Source: UBA7803 sp040219935 (lineage in GTDB: Bacteria > Pseudomonadota > Gammaproteobacteria > Pseudomonadales > Azotimanducaceae). Taken from it: a stretch of 64,000 bases of DNA. Positions 26,394-35,163 of this stretch are shown here, piece by piece (position 1 is the stretch's first letter; the number at the start of each line of letters is the position of its first letter). The notes below the pieces were generated by a model. That model worked only from the letters and a program-made list of their open reading frames with translations. It had not been told where the DNA came from and searched no databases. Made by a program: the position numbers and the translations under genes. The stretch spans positions 97,125-161,124 of the forward strand of contig JAVJUA010000062.1 in the NCBI GenBank assembly GCA_040219935.1, read 5' to 3'.

Positions 26394-26464
26394 GGCCTGA
26401 CAGCGCCCAGCCGTTAGCTTTGATCGACATTGACGGACGTGGCCGAGGGAGGCGCTGACACGGC

Positions 26465-28255
26465 ATGGCACTGAGACATCGAACGATCACCCGCCGTCGG
26501 GCTCTTCAGGGCGCCGGCGCCGCGGCGCTGCTCGCGGCCGGACCGGGATTGCTGCACGCCGGCTCCGGTAGCAGCGCCGGGAGCACGCGGCTGGGAACCC
26601 CCGCGGAGATTCGTGGCAGGAAGATCGAGCTTCTGGTTGCGGAAACACCCGTCAACTACAACGGCGTGACACGTCTCGCCACGACCATCAACGGTTCGAT
26701 CCCGGCGCCAACGATACGCCTGCGAGAGGGCGACGACGTCGTGATCCGAGTCACCAACCGGTTGCCGGTCGCCACCTCCATTCACTGGCACGGGATTTTG
26801 CTGCCGTTCCAGATGGACGGCGTGCCCGGCATCAGCTTCAGCGGCATCGCGCCCGGTGAAACGTTCACCTACCGGTTCAGGCTCCGCCAGAGCGGCACCT
26901 ACTGGTACCACTCGCACAGCGGCTTTCAGGAGATGACCGGCATGTACGGCGCCCTGATCGTGGAACCGCGGGGCGGCGAGCCGACCGGCGCCGGTAGAGA
27001 CCACGCCATCGTGCTGTCCGACTGGACCGACGAAGACCCCATGCGCGTTTTCGCCAAGCTCAAGATCCAGTCCGACGTGTACAACTTCAACCAGCCGACC
27101 GCGGGCGATTTCTTGCGCGATGCGTCACAGATGGGACTCCAGGATGCCGTTGCGAGGCGTCGCATGTGGAACGAGATGCGCATGAATCCCACCGATCTCG
27201 CCGACCTGTCCGACGCCACCCTGACCTTTCTGATGAACGGCATGGCGCCGGGACAGAACTGGACGGGGTTGTTCCGACGCGGCGAACGACTGCGGCTGCG
27301 CTTCGTCAACGGCACCAGCAATACCTTCTACGACCTGCGCATTCCGGGCCTGAAGATGACCGTAGTGCACGTCGACGGCCAGAACGTCGAGCCGGTGACG
27401 GTGGACGAGTTCCGCTTCGGTCCGGGAGAAACCTACGACGTGCTGGTCGAGCCGAAGGACGAGGCCCATACGATCTTCGCTCAGAGCATGGATCGCACCG
27501 GCTTCGCCCGCGGCACGCTGGCCGTACGCCCCGGTCTCGCCGCGCCGGTCCCGGATCTCGACCCGGTGCAATGGCTGACGATGGCCGACATGATGGGCAC
27601 CATGGCTCATGGCACGAGCAGCCACGGGTCCATGGAACATGCCCAGCCATCCGGTCACGGGCAGCACGGCGCTATGGCCATGAATCATGCGGACCACGCC
27701 ATGTCCGCGGACCCGCTGGCAATACCTTCCCCGGCGGTTCGTCATGCACGGACCGAGTACGGACCGTCGGTCGACATGCGCGTGGACATGCCTCGAACCA
27801 ACCTGGACGACCCGGGCATCGGCCTCAGAGACAACGGCAGGCGCGTGCTGACGCTGGCCGACCTGCGCTCCAGGCCGGAGGTGCTCGACGATCCGCGCAC
27901 GCCCACGCGGGAGATCGAGCTGCACCTGACGGGCAACATGGAGCGCTACAGCTGGTCCATCGACGGGTTGGAGTTCGGCAGGAGCACGCCGGTGTCGATG
28001 CCGCACGGGGAAAGAATACGGGTGATTCTGCAGAACGACACCATGATGACCCACCCGATGCACCTGCACGGCATGTGGAGCGAGCTGGAAAGCCCGAACG
28101 GTGAGTTGCTGGTGCGCCGCCACACCATCGCGGTTCAGCCTGCGCAGCGCATCAGCTTCCTGACCACACCGAACGACCTCGGCCGCTGGGCATGGCATTG
28201 CCATCTGCTGTTCCACATGGATGCGGGCATGTTCCGCGAGGTGGTGGTGGCATGA
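26465..28255 (+). CDS. copA: Periplasmic multicopper oxidase CopA (second copy)
   Basis: 596 residues with a Tat signal (TRRRALQGAGAAALLAAG). Copper-ligand motifs match the first copy: SIHWHGILLPFQMDGVPG, GTYWYHSHSGFQEMTG, HPMHLHGMWSEL and HCHLLFHMDAGMF. The Met-rich insertion is replaced by a mixed Met/His segment (MMGTMAHGTSSHGSMEHAQ, QHGAMAMNHADHAMS) at about 375-420. It is divergent from copRS and overlaps the next copB by 4 bases. Two different copAB sets with different regulators nearby (CsoR and CopRS) suggest staged responses to copper. Confidence 0.95.
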   Translation: MALRHRTITRRRALQGAGAAALLAAGPGLLHAGSGSSAGSTRLGTPAEIRGRKIELLVAETPVNYNGVTRLATTINGSIPAPTIRLREGDDVVIRVTNRLPVATSIHWHGILLPFQMDGVPGISFSGIAPGETFTYRFRLRQSGTYWYHSHSGFQEMTGMYGALIVEPRGGEPTGAGRDHAIVLSDWTDEDPMRVFAKLKIQSDVYNFNQPTAGDFLRDASQMGLQDAVARRRMWNEMRMNPTDLADLSDATLTFLMNGMAPGQNWTGLFRRGERLRLRFVNGTSNTFYDLRIPGLKMTVVHVDGQNVEPVTVDEFRFGPGETYDVLVEPKDEAHTIFAQSMDRTGFARGTLAVRPGLAAPVPDLDPVQWLTMADMMGTMAHGTSSHGSMEHAQPSGHGQHGAMAMNHADHAMSADPLAIPSPAVRHARTEYGPSVDMRVDMPRTNLDDPGIGLRDNGRRVLTLADLRSRPEVLDDPRTPTREIELHLTGNMERYSWSIDGLEFGRSTPVSMPHGERIRVILQNDTMMTHPMHLHGMWSELESPNGELLVRRHTIAVQPAQRISFLTTPNDLGRWAWHCHLLFHMDAGMFREVVVA

Positions 28256-29202
28256 AGACAACAGCCTTCAGGATGGTCACAGCGGCCCTGTCGATCCCGG
28301 CCTTGGCACTGATCTCCAGCCATGTGGCCGCGCAGCCCGGGCACCAGCACGAGCCATCGGCGACGGGGCCCGCAGCCGAGGCGCAAACCGCGGCGCCGAT
28401 GGAGCCGCGGCAACCATCGGCGGTGGGGGCGGCCGCCATGGACCACGGGACCATGCAGATGCAGGGCGGCACGCCACCGGCCAACGCACGGGAACCCCAC
28501 GCCTATTCCGACGGGTACACGCTGACCGAAGGGCCGTATGCCCTGCCCGGCCCGAGGCAGCTCGTGCTGGCGGACGAGCACCGGTTCTGGGCTGTGCTGG
28601 GCGATCGGATCGAGTACGACGACGACAGCGATACCGGTGTCTACGACGTGCAGGCCTGGTATGGCACCACCTACGACCGGCTGACCGCCAAGCTCGAGGG
28701 CGACCTCACGGACGGCCGTCTCGAGGAAAGTCAGAGCGAGTTGCTGTGGAGCCGGGCGTTCAGCGGCTACTTCGATACTCAGGTGGGCGTCCGTTTCGAC
28801 CAGTACGACGAGGGTGACAACCGGGAGTGGCTGGCACTCGGCGTTCAGGGGCTGGCGCCGTACTGGTTCGAGGTCGACCTGACGGCCTATATCGGCGATC
28901 AGGGGCGGTCCGCGTTGTCGCTGGAGGCCGAGTACGATCTGCTGTTGAGCCAACGCCTGATCCTGCAGCCGCGAACCGAGATCAACGCCTACGGAAAACG
29001 CGACGCCGCCAACGGCATCGGCGACGGATTATCGGACATCGCCCTGGGCATGCGCCTGCGCTACGAGTTCTCGCGCCAGTTCGCTCCCTATGTGGGTGTG
29101 GAATGGAGCAGGAAGTTCGGCGACACTGCCGATTTCGCACGGGCCGCGGACGAAGCCGTTCGCGACACCGTATACGTGATGGGTGTGCGCTTCTGGTTCT
29201 GA
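28252..29202 (+). CDS. copB: Outer-membrane copper resistance protein CopB (second copy)
   Basis: 316 residues from ATG 28252, overlapping the copA stop. After the signal peptide comes a spacer of about 70 residues with His/Met/Pro (GHQHEP, MDHGTMQMQGG) that likely collects copper, then the CopB barrel: DEHRFWAVLGDRIEYDDDSDTG, DVQAWYGTTYDRLTAKLEGD, ELLWSRAFSGYFDTQVGVRFD, GLAPYWFEVDLTAYIGDQG and a terminal Trp-Phe for outer-membrane insertion. Length is normal for the family, unlike the shorter copy at 22099. Confidence 0.92.
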   Translation: MKTTAFRMVTAALSIPALALISSHVAAQPGHQHEPSATGPAAEAQTAAPMEPRQPSAVGAAAMDHGTMQMQGGTPPANAREPHAYSDGYTLTEGPYALPGPRQLVLADEHRFWAVLGDRIEYDDDSDTGVYDVQAWYGTTYDRLTAKLEGDLTDGRLEESQSELLWSRAFSGYFDTQVGVRFDQYDEGDNREWLALGVQGLAPYWFEVDLTAYIGDQGRSALSLEAEYDLLLSQRLILQPRTEINAYGKRDAANGIGDGLSDIALGMRLRYEFSRQFAPYVGVEWSRKFGDTADFARAADEAVRDTVYVMGVRFWF

Positions 29203-29242
29203 CCGGGTGCCCCTTGGAATATCGACGAAGAGGATCTACACC

Positions 29243-29548
29243 ATGCAAATACGACTCCGTAAAACCGGCGCAATCGCGCTGTCGACCATCCCGGCGCTGC
29301 TCGTGAGCCTGAGCGTCGCCGCACACGAACCGGAAAAGCACGCCGAAGGTGCTCAGGCGCCGGATTGTGCCGCCATGAAGGACATGGATTCCGCTACGAT
29401 GGACAAAGACGATCCCGTGATGCAGGCCATGATGGAACAGTGCAAAGGCCACATGGAATCCATGGGGCACTCGAAGCCCTCCGCCGACTCGGGCCAGCGT
29501 GATCATGGCAACGAGAAGGCCAGCGAAGGCTCGGCCCACGACCACTGA
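29243..29548 (+). CDS. Small secreted Met/His-rich protein after copB
   Basis: 101 residues from ATG 29243 with ribosome site GAAGAGGAT. Signal peptide GAIALSTIPALLVSLSVAAHE, then a mature chain of about 75 residues rich in Met, His, Asp and Lys (CAAMKDMDSATMDKDD; MMEQCKGHMESMGHS) ending in HDH. Two Cys are present. No domain is recognised. Composition and position 40 bases after copB suggest a periplasmic copper chaperone or buffer. Confidence 0.65.
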   Translation: MQIRLRKTGAIALSTIPALLVSLSVAAHEPEKHAEGAQAPDCAAMKDMDSATMDKDDPVMQAMMEQCKGHMESMGHSKPSADSGQRDHGNEKASEGSAHDH

Positions 29549-29610
29549 GTCGAGCCAGGTCTCGAACCGTCCGAGCCCGGGACCCGACGACCCGCCAATC
29601 AGGAGCGCGT

Positions 29611-30165
29611 ATGCCGATTCGCAAACTGCTTGCCTGCGTAAGGTGCCTGGCCGTGGCGGGCCTGGTGCTGATTCTGGCCGGCGCAGCCTACGTCTACCTC
29701 GGCCTGTACCCGATCGGCGCGGACACGCCCCACAACGCCGCCACCTACTGGCTGCTCGAGAGCGTGCGCGAACGCTCCGTGGCGCGCGCCGCCAGCGGCA
29801 TCGCCGTGCCGGGCGATCTCGACGCCTCGGCGCGGCTCCTCGCCGGCGGAGCGGACTACAACGACATGTGCGCAGGCTGCCATCTCGAGCCCGGCGTGAA
29901 AGAGAGCGACTTCACGCTGGGTCTCTACCCCGCGCCGCCGAATCTGGCGGAGGCACACGATGTTCACGGTGATCCGGAGACTCGGGACCAGCGCCGCTTC
30001 TGGATCATCAAACACGGCATCAAGGCCTCCGGTATGCCCGCCTGGGGGCCCGGTCATGACGACGAGCGTATCTGGAACATGGTCGCCTTCCTGAAGCGAC
30101 TGCCGGACCTGACACCACAGCAGTATCAGATCGTTACCGCCCGCAAGGACAGCGCCGCACACTGA
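29611..30165 (+). CDS. Membrane-anchored monoheme cytochrome c
   Basis: 184 residues from ATG 29611 (ribosome site CAGGAG). One N-terminal membrane anchor (residues 12-33), a linker, and a cytochrome c domain with a single heme site CAGCH near residue 90 in YNDMCAGCHLEPGV. The later GIKASGMPAWGPGHDDERIWNMVAFLKRLP carries the likely axial Met and is the usual last helix of class I cytochromes. It could pass electrons released by periplasmic oxidation to a terminal oxidase. Linkage to CopA cuprous oxidase activity is plausible from gene order but unproven. Confidence 0.85.
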   Translation: MPIRKLLACVRCLAVAGLVLILAGAAYVYLGLYPIGADTPHNAATYWLLESVRERSVARAASGIAVPGDLDASARLLAGGADYNDMCAGCHLEPGVKESDFTLGLYPAPPNLAEAHDVHGDPETRDQRRFWIIKHGIKASGMPAWGPGHDDERIWNMVAFLKRLPDLTPQQYQIVTARKDSAAH

Positions 30166-30197
30166 CGGCGATACAGCCGAGCAAAGGAGGCACACTC

Positions 30198-30965
30198 ATG
30201 CACCTACGCCACGTTGGCACCACGCTTTTTGCCTTGGTCCTAAGCCTGACGGCATACGCGCAACCAACGCCGGTCACCGTGCGGGTACTGAGCCACGACG
30301 CGAAGTTCGTGGGCAGCAGCGTCGGCGGCGCTCTCGTCACCCTGACGGAGGCAGACAGCGGCAGAGTTCTCGCGCAGGGCGTCACCGAGGGCGAAACCGG
30401 CGACACCGACCTCATCGTGCGAACCCCCCGCGACCGACGAGCCTCCATCGTCACCGAAGGGGCAGCAGGATTCACCGCTCAGCTCGACCTCGAGCGGCCG
30501 ACCCGGATCGTCGCGACCGCGTACGGCCCGCTCGATTTTCCGGGCTCCGCCACTTCCGTTTCGGCCTCCCGGTTGCTGCTGCCCGGGCAGAATCTGACCG
30601 AAGGTGACGGCTGGCTGCTCGATCTGCCCGGCCTCATCGTCGAACTCGGCGGCCTGCCCGACGCGCCCGTTCGCCTGGAAGACGGCAAGTCGGAGATTCC
30701 CATCCGCGCCCGGGTCGCGATGATGTGCGGGTGTCCCATCGAACCTGACGGGCTGTGGGATGCAGCCGAGTTCGAGATCGAAGCGATGCTCGAGCGCGAC
30801 GGGCGGATCGTGCGGCGGCTGCCGATGCGCTATGCGGGCGAGCCCAGCGAGTTCGCTGGCACCCTGCTGGTGACCAAACCCGGCAACTACCACGTGATCG
30901 TCACGGCGACGCAGCCGCGCACGGGCAACAGCGGTTCCAGCCGGGCGGCAATCGGAGCGCTGTAG
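30198..30965 (+). CDS. Periplasmic protein of unknown function with MCGCP motif
   Basis: 255 residues with a signal peptide (VGTTLFALVLSLTAYAQ). It looks like an all-beta protein: repeated strands VTVRVLSHDAKFVG, VGGALVTLTEADSGRVLAQG, and a late GTLLVTKPGNYHVIVTATQPRTGNSG, resembling carboxypeptidase-regulatory-like or Ig-like folds. A notable motif RVAMMCGCPIEPDGLW sits near residue 175 and could bind metal. It is 32 bases after the cytochrome c gene and ends the copper operon. I do not recognise a named family. Confidence 0.65.
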   Translation: MHLRHVGTTLFALVLSLTAYAQPTPVTVRVLSHDAKFVGSSVGGALVTLTEADSGRVLAQGVTEGETGDTDLIVRTPRDRRASIVTEGAAGFTAQLDLERPTRIVATAYGPLDFPGSATSVSASRLLLPGQNLTEGDGWLLDLPGLIVELGGLPDAPVRLEDGKSEIPIRARVAMMCGCPIEPDGLWDAAEFEIEAMLERDGRIVRRLPMRYAGEPSEFAGTLLVTKPGNYHVIVTATQPRTGNSGSSRAAIGAL

Positions 30966-31015
30966 ACCAACCTGATTGCGCTACAGGTCCAGGTGCGGGT
31001 CGTGGAGGGGCCTGA

Positions 31016-31180
31016 CCTTTTGCGTACCCACAGCGCGTGCTATCGCCGCAGCTGCGCGAGTTGCTTGGCGGGAAGACTGCGGTGCAGGTCAACATCCGCG
31101 CCGGCCGGTTCCCGGCACCCGAGGGTAACGGCACGGTGTACCTCGAGGTGCCCATCGATCGACTGGGAAGCGATGGGTGA
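31016..31180 (+). pseudogene. Possible decayed gene end between convergent operons
   Basis: In the 246-base gap a frame of 54 codons ending at 31178-31180 reads like real protein (LRELLGGKTAVQVNIRAGRF then VYLEVPIDRLGSDG). A different frame just upstream (QVQVRVVEGP) could be its earlier part after a frameshift. There is no good start or ribosome site (a GTG lies at 31037). The parent family is not recognised. This may be chance coding in GC-rich DNA. Confidence 0.2.
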
Positions 31181-31211
31181 TGGAGGACTTCACCCTGCCG
31201 GTGTACCCCTG

Positions 31212-31511
31212 TCAGTTACTCTCCTGCAGGAACTTCAGGACGTCACGCGTTTCCTGACCGGTCAGTCCAGCCCGCACGCGCATGTGTGCAACGGCCGCGC
31301 GCCATTGATCGTCGCGCAGTTCTTTCGGGTCGCGCATGTTATGGCAGCGGGCACAAGTCTCGGACCATGTCTTGGCACCGCGTGCAAATGTCATCGGGTC
31401 TGCCTCGTCCGTCGCGGTTGGCTCAGCAGCCTGCGCTTCCGGCTCGAACATCGCGGCACCACCGGCAACGATCGTTGCCAGCAATGCAGTCTTCACTGCT
31501 AGTTTACTCAT
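31212..31511 (-). CDS. Small periplasmic cytochrome c
   Basis: 99 residues from ATG 31511 with AAGGAA upstream. Signal peptide KTALLATIVAGGAAMFEPEAQA, one heme site CARCH (WSETCARCHNMRDPKEL) and a likely axial Met in AVAHMRVRAGLTGQE, ending in the final helix RDVLKFLQES. This is the build of a small soluble class I cytochrome c. It is 14 bases after the porin gene at 31526 and probably co-transcribed with it, so porin and cytochrome may form a functional pair. Confidence 0.85.
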   Translation of the reverse strand: MSKLAVKTALLATIVAGGAAMFEPEAQAAEPTATDEADPMTFARGAKTWSETCARCHNMRDPKELRDDQWRAAVAHMRVRAGLTGQETRDVLKFLQESN

Positions 31512-31525
31512 GTCCCATTCCTTCG

Positions 31526-32794
31526 CTAGTAGCCGTACGCGACTTGTATCAGCCAACGGTCGGCGTCCGTAACCTCGCCGCCGAGACCGTCGTTCAGCTC
31601 GTAGCCGACCTTGATGAGTGCGTTCGGCGTGACCAGATAATTGACCCCGAGCGCCCATTGCTCTTGCGATTCGTCAGCGTGCGGAGAGCTGAAATCCGTG
31701 TAGCGCACGACCCCCTCCCAGTTGGCACTCGCGCCAATCTTGTATGCGCTTTGGACGTACCAGCTCTCCCACTTGCCGCCCTCCGGCGCCACGCTCGTGC
31801 TCGCATCCGCAACATCCTGCATGATGTACTCGCCACGCAGATCGAGGTTCTGCCATTGATAGGTGACATCGAAACCGAGGACCTCGTAGTCGCGATCCGG
31901 GTCGCCGTCGAGGTCGGCATCGTCGTTCTCGACGACGGCGGCATCGCCGAACGCACCCGACAGCCCCAGCTCCAGCCTTGGAATCGGCAGGAAACTGATG
32001 CGTCCACCGAGTATCTTGCTGTCGTCCGCGTCGCTTGCGACCCCTTCTGTTTCGATACCGTGGATCTCTCCATCCTCGCCGACGAGCATGGGCCCGTTTG
32101 CGATGTAGCCGGCATAGGTCAACTTGCGATTCCCGAACAGATTCGCGCCCCCCCTCAGCTGAAGACCAATATCCGCGGCGGGCGCAGCGCCATCGTGGCC
32201 GAAGCCGGGTGGGGCCGAAGAAAACTTGTTGATCCACGAGGGATGCAGATTCTGTCGAAAGTTGCCCAACGGACTGAGGAATTTTCCAGCGACGAGAATC
32301 AGGTTGTCGTTCAGGAAGATATCGATCGTGCTGTATTCGAGCACGACTTCCGTTTCTCCATTCTCATCGAGCTCGATGGCGAGCTCGGATTCCCAGAGCA
32401 ATCGATCGGAATACATGTAGTGGAACATCGGATTGAAGTTCGAGGTAAACGCCCCGTTACCGTCTTCCGGCTCCACATACTCCGCAGACGCGTACCCGGC
32501 CAGATGGGTCACGGAGGTCGTGTCTTTCCACTCGGTGGCGGCTCGCTGCGCACGTTGCGCGTACTGTGTGGCTTTGATGACCTCGCTGCGCAGTTCTTCG
32601 GTGTCACGCACAGTGCCGGATTCTCGGGCCTGTGCGAGTTCCTCCTGCAACGCTTCGAGCGCCTCCGCCATGGCCGCGGTCTTCGCTTCGAGTTCTGCAA
32701 TCCGGTCCGCGTCGGATTGGGCCCAACCGGGGCTTGGACCCGCTAAGGCCATCGTCGCGACGACGGCCAGGCCAAGTCGACTGTTTTTCTTCAT
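31526..32794 (-). CDS. Outer-membrane porin with N-terminal coiled coil
   Basis: 422 residues from ATG 32794 (ribosome site GGAGAA). Signal peptide, then a periplasmic coiled coil of about 45 residues (ADRIAELEAKTAAMAEALEALQEELAQ) and a beta-barrel of about 330 residues with alternating strands, aromatic girdles and the final VAYGY. This layout matches phosphate-selective-porin-like or DUF3138-like proteins often seen near cytochromes. Visible features include ILVAGKFLSPLGNFRQNLHP near the first third. Ion selectivity cannot be read. Confidence 0.75.
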   Translation of the reverse strand: MKKNSRLGLAVVATMALAGPSPGWAQSDADRIAELEAKTAAMAEALEALQEELAQARESGTVRDTEELRSEVIKATQYAQRAQRAATEWKDTTSVTHLAGYASAEYVEPEDGNGAFTSNFNPMFHYMYSDRLLWESELAIELDENGETEVVLEYSTIDIFLNDNLILVAGKFLSPLGNFRQNLHPSWINKFSSAPPGFGHDGAAPAADIGLQLRGGANLFGNRKLTYAGYIANGPMLVGEDGEIHGIETEGVASDADDSKILGGRISFLPIPRLELGLSGAFGDAAVVENDDADLDGDPDRDYEVLGFDVTYQWQNLDLRGEYIMQDVADASTSVAPEGGKWESWYVQSAYKIGASANWEGVVRYTDFSSPHADESQEQWALGVNYLVTPNALIKVGYELNDGLGGEVTDADRWLIQVAYGY

Positions 32795-32855
32795 GGTTTT
32801 CTCCAGTGGCTCCTCGTGCACGCCAGCATTCAGGGCGGGGCATCCACACGCGTTC

Positions 32856-32911
32856 GTATGCATATCCGTACGCATGAGAGATGCACAAGCTACAACGTGT
32901 ACCTTGCATAC
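32856..32911. promoter_or_regulatory. Recurrent GTAYGCAT motif upstream of porin gene
   Basis: GTATGCAT (32856-32863) and GTACGCAT (32868-32875) are 12 bases apart, and the inverted form TGCATAC lies at 32905-32911. They sit 60-120 bases upstream of the porin start on the minus strand, in the only long gap of this operon. They may be regulator half-sites. No named regulator is recognised. Confidence 0.3.
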
Positions 32912-32922
32912 ATGTCAAATGC

Positions 32923-33624
32923 TCACCGTCGCTTCTCGAGGATTGGCGTGGAGCTGACAGAATCCGATCCGGGATTGTCGGCAAGCAGCACCGTCAGAGA
33001 GCCGAGCCCGGTCGCCAACCGGCCGGCTTCGCGCACGTCGACGAACCCGGCTTGCGCGACGAACCACGGCAATCTTCCGGCCGCATGATCTCGGGTCGCC
33101 TCGAAACCATCCAGAATCTGCACGATCAGAAACAGCCCGCGCAGCATCCGGTTGGAAGGCACGCCCCAGTCGGCAATACCGAGCGTCCCCCCGGGGCAGA
33201 GAACCCGGCGGGCTTCCGCGAGGGCCTGGCGCTTGTCCGCTGGCGTCAGGTGATGGAGGAACAGGCTGGTCAGTACGTGCGTAAACGAGGCGTCCGCATA
33301 CGGCAGGTTTCCGGCCATGGCGGTTCGAAAACCCGCCTCGACACCCGCTCGGCGGGCTTTCCGCCGGGCCCGCTCGATCATGGCCCCGTCGCCGTCGATG
33401 CCGTGCATGTCCAGACCCGGCAGACGCTGCTTCGCCAGGACGGCCAGCGTTCCCGTCCCGCAACCGAGATCCAGCACCCGGCTCTCGCCCGACAGCCCGA
33501 CGACGTCGAGCAGCATCGTCTTCAGACGGCGCTCCCGGGTGGTCAGGGCCACCACCGGATCGTATGCTGCATTGAGCAGGCGATAGCGCAACGCGTGGAC
33601 ATAACGCGGGGGCTCGTGCGACAT
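32923..33624 (-). CDS. Class I SAM-dependent methyltransferase
   Basis: 233 residues from ATG 33624 (GGAGA upstream). Motif I VLDLGCGTGTLAVLA, acidic residue in MHGIDGDGAMIERARRKA, motif LPYADASFTHVLTSLFLHHL and post-motif RRVLCPGGTLGIADWG place it in the UbiE/ArsM-like group. ArsM Cys ligands are absent, so arsenite methylation is not supported. The substrate is unknown. It is 128 bases upstream of the porin-cytochrome pair on the same strand. Confidence 0.85.
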   Translation of the reverse strand: MSHEPPRYVHALRYRLLNAAYDPVVALTTRERRLKTMLLDVVGLSGESRVLDLGCGTGTLAVLAKQRLPGLDMHGIDGDGAMIERARRKARRAGVEAGFRTAMAGNLPYADASFTHVLTSLFLHHLTPADKRQALAEARRVLCPGGTLGIADWGVPSNRMLRGLFLIVQILDGFEATRDHAAGRLPWFVAQAGFVDVREAGRLATGLGSLTVLLADNPGSDSVSSTPILEKRR

Positions 33625-33769
33625 GGGGTCTCCAGCAATGTCGGTCTCGGCGTCCAGTATTACCGGTAGCCGTTCGAGAGGGCTTGCAAAAACCGGCTGA
33701 CATGGCCGGCAGCGCGCCTGGAGCAACGTGCCGCAACAACTGGCATATGGCACGGTAAAGGGAGCATCG

Positions 33770-35104
33770 ATGGAACATGGGGATCGTGCGGTAGGCGGGT
33801 ACCGGGAAGGCAGCCTGACGCTCACCGGAACCGTCGCCATGGGTACCGGCGTCATGATCGGTGCGGGCATCTTCGCGCTCACCGGACAGCTCGCCGAGCA
33901 GGCCGGAGGCTGGTTCCCGCTGGCGTTTCTGGCCGCAGCGGCGGTCACGGCGTTCAGCGCCCACGCCTACGTCAAGCTGTCCAATGCTTACCCCTCCGCG
34001 GGCGGAATCGCCATGTATCTGCAGAAGGCCTACGGGCCCGGCGCCGTCACGGCCATCTGTGCTCTGCTCATGTATTTCTCGATGGTCATCAACGAAAGCC
34101 TGGTTGCGCGCACGTTCGGTACCTACACCCTGCAGCTCTTCGACCTGCCGGCGACGAGTCTGTGGGTACCGACCCTCGGCGTAGGGCTACTGGCTCTGGC
34201 GCTGCTCGTCAATATCCTGGGCAACCGCTTCATCAGCGCCCTGGAACTCGTAACGGCCGCGCTCAAGGTCGGCGGCATCGCCGTGTTCGCCATCGCCGGA
34301 CTGTGGCTGTCCGGATTCTCCGTCGAGAGCGTCGCGATCGAACGGGACGCGACCCCCGGCGGCTTTCTTGCCGCCGTCGCGCTCGGCATACTCGCCTACA
34401 AGGGCTTTACCACCATCACCAACAGCGGCTCGGAAATCGTCGACCCGCACCGGAACCTGAGCCGCGCCATCGTCATTTCCATAGGGATCTGCGTGGTGCT
34501 GTACGCCCTGGTCGCACTTGCCGTGGCGGGCAATCTGAGCCTCGGCGAGATCATCGCCGCCCGCGACTTCGCCCTCGCCGAGGCCGCTCGGCCGGCGCTG
34601 GGTCAATGGGGCCTGTGGTTCACCGTGGTCCTGGCGATCGTCGCAACGGTGTCCGGCGTCATCGCCAGCACCTTCGCCGTGTCCCGCATGCTGGCTATGC
34701 TGACGGACATGAAGCTGGTGCCCCACAGCCACTTCGGCATGGCGGGCCCCATCCAACGCCATACGCTCATCTACACCATCGTGCTGGCGATGCTGCTGAC
34801 CGTGTTCTTCGATCTCAGCCGCATCGCCTCGCTGGGCGCCATCTTCTACATCGTCATGGACATCGCCGTGCAGTGGGGCGTGCTCCGGCATCTGCGTCAG
34901 GAGGTCGGCGCCAGCGCCGTCGTATTGATTGCGGCCATCGCCCTCGACGCTCTGGTGCTCGGCGCCTTTCTGGCCATCAAATGGGACAGCGACCCGCTGG
35001 TGGTGGTCGTGTCCGCCGCGGGAATCGGCGCGATCGCGGTCTTCGAGCGCCTGTTCCTGCGGATGCGCCCTCCGGTAGCATCGTCGGAACACGATGCCCA
35101 TTGA
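33770..35104 (+). CDS. APC-superfamily amino-acid permease
   Basis: 444 residues from ATG 33770 (AAGGGAG upstream). Twelve membrane segments; the first carries the APC substrate motif TVAMGTGVMIGAGIFALTGQLAEQAG, and residues near 65-80 hold SNAYPSAGGIAMYLQKAYGP. The conserved GFTTITNSGSEIVDPHRNLSRAIVISI block is at about 215. It probably imports amino acids or an amine with a cation. Substrate unknown. The gene is followed at 59 bases by a small helical protein of unknown role. Confidence 0.85.
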   Translation: MEHGDRAVGGYREGSLTLTGTVAMGTGVMIGAGIFALTGQLAEQAGGWFPLAFLAAAAVTAFSAHAYVKLSNAYPSAGGIAMYLQKAYGPGAVTAICALLMYFSMVINESLVARTFGTYTLQLFDLPATSLWVPTLGVGLLALALLVNILGNRFISALELVTAALKVGGIAVFAIAGLWLSGFSVESVAIERDATPGGFLAAVALGILAYKGFTTITNSGSEIVDPHRNLSRAIVISIGICVVLYALVALAVAGNLSLGEIIAARDFALAEAARPALGQWGLWFTVVLAIVATVSGVIASTFAVSRMLAMLTDMKLVPHSHFGMAGPIQRHTLIYTIVLAMLLTVFFDLSRIASLGAIFYIVMDIAVQWGVLRHLRQEVGASAVVLIAAIALDALVLGAFLAIKWDSDPLVVVVSAAGIGAIAVFERLFLRMRPPVASSEHDAH

Positions 35105-35163
35105 CCTGTATCCGGCACACACCTGTAGACTCGCTCATTGATACGCTGGGGAATGCCGATGTC

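Noticed and set aside
26418..26434. FNR-like TTTGATCGACATTGAC before the second copA
   Set aside because: The right half (ATTGA) has two mismatches to ATCAA and the site overlaps no sensible promoter position; copper control by CopR explains the region better.
32923..33624. Arsenite methyltransferase ArsM
   Set aside because: The conserved Cys residues that bind arsenite are not present in the translated sequence.
33693..33709. CCGGC/GCCGG inverted repeat with 7-base loop as terminator or operator
   Set aside because: Short GC-rich repeats of this kind are expected by chance at this base composition and no T-run follows.
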